Assembly: GCA_027047745.1 (NCBI GenBank) | Contig: JALTUB010000151.1 | Location: forward strand, 1 to 6,141 | Origin: Sulfurimonas sp. | GTDB lineage: Bacteria; Campylobacterota; Campylobacteria; Campylobacterales; Sulfurimonadaceae | Length of the DNA: 6,141 bases | Reading direction: 5' to 3' | Part shown: piece by piece, positions 1 to 5,991 of the stretch | Position numbering within the stretch: the first letter of the stretch is position 1 | Layout: each line of letters opens with the position of its first letter | Made by a program: the position numbers and the translations under genes | The notes under the pieces: generated by a model | What the model saw: only the letters and a program-made list of their open reading frames with translations | What the model was told of the DNA's origin: nothing | Database searches by the model: none

Positions 1-367
1 CAAGATTTTTTAAATTGATTTTTTCAAAATCATTACCATTAATAAATTCTTTTGTTGCAAGCTGAATGGGATTTTGGTATTCAAGAAGTATATTTATGAG
101 TTTTATAGTGTCGTCTTTATTAATATTATTCCAACACTCAGAATAACATCCTATGGATAGTATTGTCCCACATTTTCCTTTCTTAAAATCAATATTACTG
201 CTTAAAGATTCTAACAAATTTTCTACACTAATTTTATTTGTGGGTACAGCTCCTATGTTCATGTTTATATCTGGAAGATAACAGTAACTACACTTAGCAT
301 GACATCCAAGATTTGTATTTAAAAATAATCGTTTTGTGTCACCATATAAATATTGATTATTCATCAT
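1..367 (-). CDS. Radical SAM protein, 5' part only (spore photoproduct lyase-like type)
   Basis: I translated this region by hand. It is open from an ATG at 367 to the window edge (122 codons), so the C-terminus is missing. Residues 22-29 carry the CxxxCxxC motif (C22, C26, C29, in CHAKCSYCYL) that binds the SAM-cleaving [4Fe-4S] cluster; Y28 is the usual aromatic before the third cysteine. The stretch LATKEFINGNDFEKIN near residue 103 resembles the 'ITKS..I.RD.DLL' segment of the COG1533/SplB-like group, and SIGCYSECW (71-79) lies where that group has its TDPYQP segment. That assignment is tentative. Three further cysteines (66, 74, 78) might bind an extra cluster, but this is speculative. 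ATG codons at 373, 367 and 364 are in frame; GGAA at 379-376 sits 8 nt before the one at 367, which I prefer. The gene overlaps the coaD end by about 11 nt, so translational coupling is likely. The substrate is unknown. Confidence 0.8.
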   Translation of the reverse strand, partial: MMNNQYLYGDTKRLFLNTNLGCHAKCSYCYLPDINMNIGAVPTNKISVENLLESLSSNIDFKKGKCGTILSIGCYSECWNNINKDDTIKLINILLEYQNPIQLATKEFINGNDFEKINLKNL

Positions 368-845
368 ATACATTTTTCCAAATCATTTCTTGCACTTCTT
401 TTGGTAAAAGATGCTCTGTTTTTCCATGAAACTTTAAAAGGTTTCTTACTATTGATGAACTTACAAAAGCATGTTTTAGTCTTGGCATAAGGTAAACAGT
501 CTCTATCGTGTTATCTAGTGAATTGTTAAGATAACCAAGTTGAAGTTCATACTCAAAGTCACTAACAGCACGAAGACCTCGGATAAGTATCCGAGCATTG
601 TTCTCTTTTGCCAAATCAACTGTCAAATTTTCAAAACCGATGACTCTGATATTTTTCAAATGTTGAGTTGATTTTTTTATCATCTCTATCCTATCATCAA
701 TACTAAACATAGGTTTTTTATCATGAGATATTGCAACAGCAACTATAAGCTCATCAAAAAGTCCTAAAGCTCTCTCTATAACATCAAAATGACCATTTGT
801 GATAGGATCAAAAGTCCCAGGGTAAAGTGCGATTTTATGATTCAA
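357..845 (-). CDS. coaD: Phosphopantetheine adenylyltransferase (CoaD)
   Basis: CoaD is a cytoplasmic enzyme that transfers AMP from ATP to 4'-phosphopantetheine, giving dephospho-CoA, the penultimate step of coenzyme A synthesis. The family signature is complete. YPGTFDPITNGH is at residues 8-19, with the T/HxGH nucleotidyltransferase motif as T16-x-G18-H19. RGLRAVSDFEYE is at 89-100, and SSSIVR (129-134) is the C-terminal ISSTxxR-like motif. The length of 162 aa matches the usual 155-165. I chose the TTG at 845 because GGGAA at 855-851 lies 5 nt upstream and because family members begin 6-7 residues before YPG. The in-frame ATG at 857 would add MGII and overlap the ubiX end by 10 nt, but AAGAG abuts it with no spacer. 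It follows ubiX in the conserved flgA-ubiX-coaD order. The function is certain; only the start is open. Confidence 0.97.
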   Translation of the reverse strand: MNHKIALYPGTFDPITNGHFDVIERALGLFDELIVAVAISHDKKPMFSIDDRIEMIKKSTQHLKNIRVIGFENLTVDLAKENNARILIRGLRAVSDFEYELQLGYLNNSLDNTIETVYLMPRLKHAFVSSSIVRNLLKFHGKTEHLLPKEVQEMIWKNVYDE

Positions 846-847
846 AA

Positions 848-1366
848 TTATTCCCATCTCTTATAAAGTTTATTCTCGATTTCAAGCAAATCAAACCATT
901 TTCCGATGATAAAATTTTCCATCTGCTCAAGTGTTTGTTGCTCAGAGTAGTAAGCCATAACAGGAGGTGCGATGATAACGCCTAAAGTTGCTAACTTTTG
1001 CATATTTTCGAGTGCAATTGGCGAAAATGGCATCTCTCTAGGGGCTAGTATAAGTTTCTTTTGCTCTTTAATCATAACAGACGCACATCTTGTAACAAGG
1101 TTATCAGAGATGCCACAGGCTATTTTTGCAAGTGTATTCATACTACAAGGTGCTATTATCATCGCATCAACACCAAAAGAACCAGAAGCTATACTTGCTG
1201 ATATGTCTTTATTTTTATGAGTTTTGATGCCTAACTCTTTGTTTAAAACAACTTTAGAATTTTTAGACATTATAAAATGTTTTTCTATTGATTCTGGTAA
1301 TAGTTCTAAAGCTTTTAAACCAAGATTTACACCACTAGCACCACTTGTTGCTACTACTATTTTCAT
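848..1366 (-). CDS. ubiX: Flavin prenyltransferase UbiX
   Basis: UbiX attaches a dimethylallyl group to reduced FMN, making prenylated FMN, the cofactor of UbiD-type decarboxylases. Visible motifs are the N-terminal Rossmann-like FMN-binding stretch TSGASG (7-12), APCSMNTLAKIACG (72-85) with the phosphate-contacting serine, RCASV at 93-97, and LAPRE at 107-111, whose Arg-Glu pair corresponds to the active-site RE of characterised UbiX. PPVMAYY follows at 134-140. At 172 aa it is slightly shorter than the usual 185-210, with the loss mainly at the C-terminus. The ATG at 1366 overlaps the flgA stop by one base (TAATG) and has a strong GAGG at 1377-1374 with a 7-nt spacer, so coupling to flgA is likely. 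Campylobacterota generally make menaquinone by the futalosine route, so the partner is plausibly a UbiD-like decarboxylase elsewhere; that is inference. Confidence 0.96.
   Translation of the reverse strand: MKIVVATSGASGVNLGLKALELLPESIEKHFIMSKNSKVVLNKELGIKTHKNKDISASIASGSFGVDAMIIAPCSMNTLAKIACGISDNLVTRCASVMIKEQKKLILAPREMPFSPIALENMQKLATLGVIIAPPVMAYYSEQQTLEQMENFIIGKWFDLLEIENKLYKRWE
851..855 (-). promoter_or_regulatory. Ribosome binding site for the TTG start of coaD, inside the ubiX end
   Basis: GGGAA lies within the last two ubiX codons and is followed by TAATT and then TTG at 845. The spacing and context (GGGAATAATTTTGAA) closely resemble those of the TonB-like gene (GGAATATATTTGAAC). The competing ATG at 857 has AAGAG directly abutting it with no spacer. 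Confidence 0.55.
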
Positions 1367-2235
1367 TATCTAACCTCTGCTGTATGTTTGGCTGTTACTA
1401 TCACTTTTATCTTTTTCCCATTACTTTTTACAACACTTATCGTATCACCTAAACACCCATTTTGAGTTGCTTTAGCAAACATAGATATACTTAGGTTTGA
1501 ACTATCAAGAAAAATATTGACGCTTGAACCTCGTCTAACAAGGTAAAGTTTTTCTATATCTCTTGAAGTTAAAATTGTACCTTTTTTTATATTGTATTTA
1601 CTTTGAACTGTGGAATTTTGTATATCTTGGATAGGTACATCTTTAAAATTGTCTAAGGAAATTATTTCTTTTTTTGTGTTAATAAGCGATAACTCAACAT
1701 TTCGTTTTACATCTTTTCTAGTTTTATAAACATCAACTTTTGCATCTATAAAATAATCAAAAAAAGTATCTCTATGTGCTGATGATTGTACTATGACTAT
1801 TCCTTTATTTCGCAGATAACTTCTTCCTTGTATTTTTATACTGTATTTTTCTGGTATCTTTTGGATATATCCTCTTGAGTGAATATCTACACTTTTAATA
1901 TAAATATGTTTGTAATGTTCTTGATATGCTTTTTTTATAAGTTCTTTTATCTTTGATGTGTCAATAGGACTATTTTGCACAAAACGAACATAAGCATTTT
2001 CTGATTTAAACTTTTTTATACCATTTGAAAGTAAAACTTTTTTTAGTTGTGAAAACCTTACCCTTTTTGAGTGTTTTCCTTGAGCAAAAGTATATATGAC
2101 TCTATCATTTTTAATATCTGGAAATATATCTGAAAGTTTAACACTGTTGGAATCTACATAATAAGTTTTTTTTACTATTGTACTTGCCTTAAGATTTAAC
2201 AACAACATTAAAGTGATTAGTAAATATTTCAACAT
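1366..2235 (-). CDS. flgA: Flagellar P-ring assembly chaperone FlgA
   Basis: FlgA is a periplasmic chaperone for building the P-ring (FlgI) around the flagellar rod. The 289-aa product begins with a short Sec signal (K3, hydrophobic 4-14, likely cleavage near LKA-S at 16-18). After a divergent N-terminal and middle region, the last 85 residues or so form the SAF-type domain. Within it KKGTILTSRDIE (217-228) matches the usual 'G..lt..dl' segment, VRRGSSVNIFL (233-243) follows, and the closing part has NGCLGDTISVV (259-269) and GKKIKVIVTA (273-282). These are the most conserved FlgA blocks. The ATG at 2235 has GAGG at 2246-2243 with a 7-nt spacer and lies 1 bp after the TonB-like stop. No other flagellar gene is in the window, so this is an isolated flgA. 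Its promoter appears to be the housekeeping-type one shared with the upstream gene, not a sigma-54 or FliA site. Confidence 0.93.
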   Translation of the reverse strand: MLKYLLITLMLLLNLKASTIVKKTYYVDSNSVKLSDIFPDIKNDRVIYTFAQGKHSKRVRFSQLKKVLLSNGIKKFKSENAYVRFVQNSPIDTSKIKELIKKAYQEHYKHIYIKSVDIHSRGYIQKIPEKYSIKIQGRSYLRNKGIVIVQSSAHRDTFFDYFIDAKVDVYKTRKDVKRNVELSLINTKKEIISLDNFKDVPIQDIQNSTVQSKYNIKKGTILTSRDIEKLYLVRRGSSVNIFLDSSNLSISMFAKATQNGCLGDTISVVKSNGKKIKVIVTAKHTAEVR

Positions 2236-2236
2236 A

Positions 2237-3106
2237 TCAATACCTCGCTAGATTGTAAAAAACATTATATCTGATAAGTATCTTCTCTTTTGGTCTTGGG
2301 TATTGACTATAAGCATACTCTATAGTCTCTTTTGTGGTATTATCAAGTACAAAATATCCACTTTTTTTCACAAATCTAAAGTCAGTCATGTCACCATTTG
2401 GATGTAGATAAAATTCTATAACATTAGTTTTGTTTACATTCAAATCACTATCTAAATTGACACGGGCAACACGATTTAAGATTCTTTGAGTTATTCTTCT
2501 CATGATTTCCTGATTGTCTATCATGTACTGTTTTTGACCAGGAGTTAGTTTTCCCCACTCTTCTCCATAAAGTTCTTTCATCTCTTTAGTTGTTCCAGCA
2601 GTTCCAAACCTAGAAACAATTTTTTTTGTTTCTTTCTTCTCATCTTTAGATTTGTCTTCAAGCATCCAAGCAGGTGTGTTATCTTTTGGTTTTTTTGTAA
2701 CTATCTTTTTCTTTTGTACAAGAGGAATATATGGCTTTCGTGGTGGCAATGGTTCTGTTTTTGGCTTAGACTTTGGTTTTGCCTGTACATGTTTTGGTTT
2801 GTTTAGCTTTGGAGTTTTGTGATTTTTTTTAGGTTTATATTTTACAGGAGTTTTTTTAACTAATTTTTTAAGTTGTTTTCCTTTTGGCATTGGTGGTGCT
2901 ACTGGAGTAGGTTTTACTTTTTTCTTTATAAGCCCAGTTTTTTTGTGTTTCTTCGGCATCTCTTTTAGAGATATTTTTATCCTTTCTTCTTTTTGTTTTT
3001 TTGTTTTTGTTATATCTGGAGACATAGTTATCAATACCCAAAAGATTAGTAGTAGCAAAATATGGATCAAAAGAGCAACAAAAAGGGCAAAAGTAGATCT
3101 GTTCAA
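2237..3106 (-). CDS. TonB-like energy transducer (TonB C-terminal domain protein)
   Basis: The protein has TonB architecture: a short cytoplasmic N-terminus, one membrane anchor (about 5-27) with a histidine (H15) where TonB proteins carry the proton-force-coupling His, a long Lys/Pro-rich periplasmic spacer (about 35-165, with repeated KPK and KTP units), and a C-terminal domain at about 200-289. The C-terminal part, VIEFYLHPNGDMTDFRFVKK (229-248), followed by SGYFVLD, the helix around TIEYAYSQYP, and IRYNVFYNL, fits the TonB fold. TonB proteins pass ExbB/ExbD energy to outer-membrane receptors; no exbBD or receptor gene is visible here. The serine usual four residues before the histidine is Ala11. 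TolA is a less likely alternative, since the C-terminal pattern is TonB-like. The start is TTG at 3106, because no in-frame ATG lies between it and the TGA at 3145-3143, and GGAA at 3115-3112 gives a 5-nt spacer. It heads the operon with flgA. Confidence 0.85.
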   Translation of the reverse strand: MNRSTFALFVALLIHILLLLIFWVLITMSPDITKTKKQKEERIKISLKEMPKKHKKTGLIKKKVKPTPVAPPMPKGKQLKKLVKKTPVKYKPKKNHKTPKLNKPKHVQAKPKSKPKTEPLPPRKPYIPLVQKKKIVTKKPKDNTPAWMLEDKSKDEKKETKKIVSRFGTAGTTKEMKELYGEEWGKLTPGQKQYMIDNQEIMRRITQRILNRVARVNLDSDLNVNKTNVIEFYLHPNGDMTDFRFVKKSGYFVLDNTTKETIEYAYSQYPRPKEKILIRYNVFYNLARY

Positions 3107-3111
3107 ATATA

Positions 3112-3115
3112 TTCC
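3112..3115 (-). promoter_or_regulatory. Ribosome binding site deciding the TTG start of the TonB-like gene
   Basis: On the minus strand GGAA is followed by five bases (TATAT) and then TTG at 3106. The only nearby ATG (3117-3115) is in another frame and stops after four codons, so this site supports the TTG as the true start. Confidence 0.6.
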
Positions 3116-3131
3116 ATTTGTTTTTAAACTA

Positions 3132-3137
3132 ATTATA
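3132..3137 (-). promoter_or_regulatory. Extended -10 promoter for the TonB-like/flgA/ubiX/coaD operon
   Basis: On the minus strand the sequence reads TTTGATATAATTAG: a perfect TATAAT preceded by TG plus one base, an extended -10 element. No TTGACA-like -35 is visible, as is usual for the housekeeping sigma factor in Campylobacterota. Transcription would begin near 3125, giving a leader of about 19 nt before the TTG. No sigma-54 (GG-N10-GC) or FliA-type site is seen. Confidence 0.7.
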
Positions 3138-3163
3138 TCAAATCAATGTTAATAGAACTTAGA

Positions 3164-3169
3164 TATAAT
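3164..3169 (+). promoter_or_regulatory. -10 promoter element for the hemL-atpZ operon
   Basis: There is a perfect TATAAT in an AT-rich context (TTAGATATAATAATAAA), with no recognisable -35 at the expected place around 3141-3146. Initiation would fall near 3176, leaving a leader of about 21 nt that holds the AAGG of the hemL ribosome site (3184-3187). The leader is too short for a riboswitch. Confidence 0.65.
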
Positions 3170-3197
3170 AATAAAAATTATTTAAGGCAAAAGTACA

Positions 3198-4490
3198 ATG
3201 AATAGAAAAACATCAAAACAAGCGTTTCATGAAGCACAAAATATAATCCCTGGTGGTGTAAACTCTCCTGTTAGAGCATTTAAAAGTGTTGGAGGAACTC
3301 CGATATTTATAAGTGAGGGAAATGGTGCTTATTTAAGTGATGTAGATGGAAATAAATATGTTGATTTTGTTCAATCATGGGGACCTTTAATCTTTGGTCA
3401 CCGTGATGAATCTATAGAAAATGCTGTAATAAACGCAGTAAAACATGGTCTTAGTTTTGGTGCTCCAACGGTAGCTGAAACACAACTTGCTCAACTTGTA
3501 GTTGACTTTTTTGACTCGATAGAAAAAGTTCGTTTTGTGAGTAGTGGAACAGAAGCTGTTATGTCTGCTATTCGTTTGGCTCGTGGTTTTACAGGTCGTG
3601 ATGATATAGTAAAGTTTACAGGATGTTATCATGGTCATAGTGACTCTCTTTTAGTTGAAGCTGGAAGTGGTGCTGCTACTTTTGGAACACCTTCAAGCCC
3701 TGGTGTACCAGCTGACTTTACAAAACATACACTTTTAGCAGAATATAATAATATCGAGAGTGTAAAAAAATGCTTTGAAGGCTCTAGTGACATTGCTTGT
3801 GTTATCATAGAACCTATCGCTGGAAATATGGGTTTTATTCCTGCAGATAAAGAGTTTTTACATGAACTAAGAAAACTTTGTGATGAAAATAAAACTCTAC
3901 TTATCTTTGATGAAGTTATGAGTGGTTTTAGAGCTTCCATAAATGGTGCTGAGTCTTTAACTGGTGTTACTCCTGATATTGTTACTCTTGGAAAAGTTAT
4001 CGGTGGTGGTATGCCAGTTGGTGCTTTTGGTGGTCGCAAAGAAATCATGAATATGCTAAGTCCAGATGGTCCAGTTTATCAAGCAGGAACTCTAAGTGGT
4101 AACCCAGTTGCAATGGCAGCAGGTTTTGCATCACTTACAAAACTCAAACAAAATGCAAGAGTAATGGCAGTCTTGCAAACTCGTGCTCAAAGACTTGTAG
4201 ATGGCATGAGTAGAGTTGCAAAAGAGCAGGGCATTACGATGCAAACGGCTGTAAGAGGTAGTATGTTTGGCTTTTTCTTCAATGAAAATCCTGTTAAAAA
4301 CTTTAAGGATGCAACTGCAACTGATGCAGAACTTTTTGCTGCTTTTCATGCTGGTATGTTAGATGAGGGCTTTTACTTTGCTTGTTCTTTATATGAAACA
4401 GGGTTTATTTCTACAGCTATCACAGATGAGATGATAGAAGAGACTATAAATGCAGCAGAGAGAGTATTTAAGGCTATAAAAAGTGCCTAA
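3198..4490 (+). CDS. hemL: Glutamate-1-semialdehyde 2,1-aminomutase (HemL)
   Basis: HemL is a cytoplasmic PLP enzyme that converts glutamate-1-semialdehyde to 5-aminolevulinate, the second step of the C5 tetrapyrrole pathway after glutamyl-tRNA reductase. The protein is full length (430 aa; the family is about 425-435). It shows the N-terminal PGGVNSPVRAFKSVGG block (18-33), SSGTEA (115-120) for cofactor phosphate binding, YHGHSDS (144-150), IIEPIAGNMG (203-212), FDEVMSGFR (237-245) with the pyridine-nitrogen aspartate D238, and TLGKVIGGGMPVGAFGG (263-279) with the PLP-binding lysine K266. The GTLSGNP block follows. The ATG at 3198 has AAGG at 3184-3187, 10 nt upstream, and begins with the usual family start. 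It is first in an operon whose next gene starts inside its stop region. HemL is cytoplasmic, so its link to two membrane protein genes is not explained by pathway. Confidence 0.98.
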   Translation: MNRKTSKQAFHEAQNIIPGGVNSPVRAFKSVGGTPIFISEGNGAYLSDVDGNKYVDFVQSWGPLIFGHRDESIENAVINAVKHGLSFGAPTVAETQLAQLVVDFFDSIEKVRFVSSGTEAVMSAIRLARGFTGRDDIVKFTGCYHGHSDSLLVEAGSGAATFGTPSSPGVPADFTKHTLLAEYNNIESVKKCFEGSSDIACVIIEPIAGNMGFIPADKEFLHELRKLCDENKTLLIFDEVMSGFRASINGAESLTGVTPDIVTLGKVIGGGMPVGAFGGRKEIMNMLSPDGPVYQAGTLSGNPVAMAAGFASLTKLKQNARVMAVLQTRAQRLVDGMSRVAKEQGITMQTAVRGSMFGFFFNENPVKNFKDATATDAELFAAFHAGMLDEGFYFACSLYETGFISTAITDEMIEETINAAERVFKAIKSA

Positions 4491-4809
4491 CGACACCTCA
4501 AAGGAAGAGAAAAAACCACGCATAAAGCCCATTATAGAAGCAGCAGATAGCCTTTCTCTTGGTCTTTCTATGGTTGTGGCAGTTCTTATGGGTGTTGGTA
4601 TTGGTTGGACACTTCGCACCTTAACAGGAGTTTATTGGCTGTTTTGGGTCGGTGTTGCTATTGGTATTGCTGCTGCTATTTTAAATGTATATAAGGCTTA
4701 TTCAAAGCAATACAAAGAGTATGAAGAGTTAGCAAAAGAGCCTAGATATGCGATAAAAAAACAACTAGAAGATGAAGATGATGAGGACTATGGTGAAAAA
4801 AACTATTAA
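4483..4809 (+). CDS. atpZ: AtpZ/AtpI-family membrane protein
   Basis: This is a 108-aa inner-membrane protein of the AtpZ/AtpI family (the 'ATPase gene 1' family), small proteins usually encoded just before F0F1 ATP synthase genes and implicated in assembly of the c-ring or in Mg/Ca transport. It has a charged N-terminus (1-22), a first helix at about 24-46 ending in the family pattern GVGIGWTLRTLTG (37-49), a second helix at about 51-70 (YWLFWVGVAIGIAAAILNVY), and a long tail ending in an acidic cluster (EDEDDEDYGE, 96-105) that is probably cytoplasmic. The start is GTG at 4483, inside the hemL end (8-nt overlap), with AAGG at 4470-4473 and a 9-nt spacer. The next in-frame Met (residue 30) is within the first helix, so GTG must be the start. 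No atp operon gene is nearby, so calling it AtpZ rests on family, not context. Confidence 0.82.
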   Translation: MPNDTSKEEKKPRIKPIIEAADSLSLGLSMVVAVLMGVGIGWTLRTLTGVYWLFWVGVAIGIAAAILNVYKAYSKQYKEYEELAKEPRYAIKKQLEDEDDEDYGEKNY

Positions 4810-5305
4810 TATCATTTTAGCAACTGAGATTATAGTTGCTGTTTCAAGCATATACTCTTTTAATCTTTTTATAAATATTCAGATAGCATATTTAAGCTCT
4901 ATGTTTATCATTTTAGGTTCTTCATACTCCTATCGTAAGATGGTAAATGCTCAAGTTGCTTCTGGCACTTATAAAGATGATAGAGATTTATTAGATAGCA
5001 TTGAAGACCCTCATGAACTTTTTGATGAAAAATCTATAAATGAAGCTAATGCCCAAGAATTAGACTTAAAGCAGATAGTTAAAGAAGAAAAAGCAAAAGT
5101 AAAAACTCTTAATGTTAAAAATATGAAATATGGAGCAAGAGGAAGTATCTCTGCTTTTAGACTTGTTCCCTATGCTTTTTTGATATTAGGATTTATAGCA
5201 CTTGTAAATAATCATCTATTAAGCTTAAATTATTATCTTCCAGCTCTTTTAATAGGGATAGCAATAGGCTCACTTACAGCAAAAGATATGGTATCTAAGC
5301 TGTAA
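4790..5305 (+). CDS. Four-helix inner-membrane protein, function unknown
   Basis: I do not recognise a named family. The 171-aa product has two N-terminal membrane helices (about 5-24 and 27-46), a charged, largely acidic central loop (49-118) rich in D, E and K with possible coiled-coil character (LDLKQIVKEEKAKVK, 91-105), and two C-terminal helices (about 124-143 and 147-165). I recall small membrane protein genes next to hemL in Campylobacter and Helicobacter, so this is probably a lineage-conserved gene; that is from memory. It overlaps the atpZ end by about 20 nt. Several starts are in frame: ATG at 4772, 4778, 4781 and 4790, and GTG at 4793. GAGG at 4783-4786 favours 4790 or 4793 (3- or 6-nt spacer), and the basic MVKK start fits an N-in topology. 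Its stop overlaps the convergent gene by 11 bp. Confidence 0.75.
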   Translation: MVKKTINIILATEIIVAVSSIYSFNLFINIQIAYLSSMFIILGSSYSYRKMVNAQVASGTYKDDRDLLDSIEDPHELFDEKSINEANAQELDLKQIVKEEKAKVKTLNVKNMKYGARGSISAFRLVPYAFLILGFIALVNNHLLSLNYYLPALLIGIAIGSLTAKDMVSKL

Positions 5306-5981
5306 TCATAGGTATATTTAGAGTTAATGACTTTTTAATATCTATGTAACAACTACCAGATTCTGCGATGAATTTTAACTCATCGCTTTTATCTTTATCT
5401 ATGTTTTTTGCACTTATGGAGATAGAAAATATACTATACTTTTTATCTTCAAATTTTATATGTTCTCCTATCCTGTAAAAAACTTCTGTAGTAATCGTTT
5501 CATTTTCTTGAACACAATCATACATCTTGTTTAGAACTTTGATAAGCTTATTTGTATTTACAACTACTTCGGGGATGGTTGGGTCATACACTTTTTTATA
5601 GGTAATATCAGAAGACATAGAGTTTGTTGAAATACATAGGTCAACTATGCTAAATATATTTGTAAGTTCGCCATCTGGTTGTTTTGGTTTATTTAACTTA
5701 AAAGTTGGTGACTGGTATAGTTTTATACCTACCTCTTTTTCATTTTCATAACCAACAGTTACTCCAAAAAATTTATAGCGACCAAATTCTAAATCTACAA
5801 AAGTGGTTTTAAATCCAAACGAAACATTTGCATATGCTTGAGCAAGTTCAAATATTTTTCTTGGATGTGTAACGCCTAAAAGAAATTGTGCCTCTGCGTT
5901 TAGTGAAAGAACTTTTCCATTATCATTAAATAAGATAAATGGATTGTAATCATACTCTAACCACTCTTGTTCAAAGGTCAT
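5295..5981 (-). CDS. PAS-like protein with degenerate histidine-kinase (GHKL-like) C-terminus
   Basis: This 228-aa protein has no signal peptide or membrane helix. Residues 8-36 (DYNPFILFNDNGKVLSLNAE and on to LLG) are a typical start of a PAS sensor domain, which probably runs to about 90. The second half is laid out like a kinase ATP-binding domain: IPEVVV (137-142) then KLIKVLNKMYDCV (145-157) matches the N-box frame 'iP.v..D...L.qVL.NLl.NA', and the end SLTLNIPMI (218-226) resembles the final strand of such domains. Both N-box asparagines are replaced (K152, C156), no DxGxG is present, and no phospho-acceptor His-Glu pair is seen. If the fold reading is right, it is a pseudokinase or binding domain. 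It starts 10 bp after rpoD (AAGAGA at 5991-5986, 4 nt before the ATG) and is probably cotranscribed. The function is unknown; the GHKL reading is moderate in strength. Confidence 0.75.
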   Translation of the reverse strand: MTFEQEWLEYDYNPFILFNDNGKVLSLNAEAQFLLGVTHPRKIFELAQAYANVSFGFKTTFVDLEFGRYKFFGVTVGYENEKEVGIKLYQSPTFKLNKPKQPDGELTNIFSIVDLCISTNSMSSDITYKKVYDPTIPEVVVNTNKLIKVLNKMYDCVQENETITTEVFYRIGEHIKFEDKKYSIFSISISAKNIDKDKSDELKFIAESGSCYIDIKKSLTLNIPMITA

Positions 5982-5991
5982 CTAATCTCTT

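Noticed and set aside
972..1220. Plus-strand open frame of 82 codons opposite ubiX.
   Set aside because: It is antisense to a conserved enzyme and has no domain signal; composition mirrors the ubiX codons.
2620..2627. Runs of eight T (2620-2627 and 2823-2830) in the TonB-like gene, considered as slippage or phase-variation sites.
   Set aside because: They are explained by AAA-rich lysine codons in an AT-rich genome, the frame is intact, and Campylobacterota phase variation mostly uses G/C tracts.
2943..3152. Plus-strand open frame rich in Phe/Ile/Ser opposite the start of the TonB-like gene.
   Set aside because: Its apparent hydrophobicity is the reverse of the Lys-rich codons on the other strand, and it runs across the promoter region.
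3635..4048. Open frame of 137 codons on the minus strand inside hemL, with smaller ones at 3387-3638 and 4131-4349.
   Set aside because: They lie antisense to a complete, strongly conserved hemL, have no ribosome site or recognisable protein features, and are expected shadows.
4389..4619. Minus-strand open frame of 76 codons across the hemL/atpZ junction.
   Set aside because: It overlaps two supported genes antisense, with no motif or ribosome site.
5307..5346. Imperfect inverted repeat (CATAGGTATATT ... AATATCTATG) as a possible terminator past the membrane protein gene.
   Set aside because: The arms pair imperfectly, the stem is AT-rich and weak, and no T-run follows; it lies within the coding end of the PAS gene.
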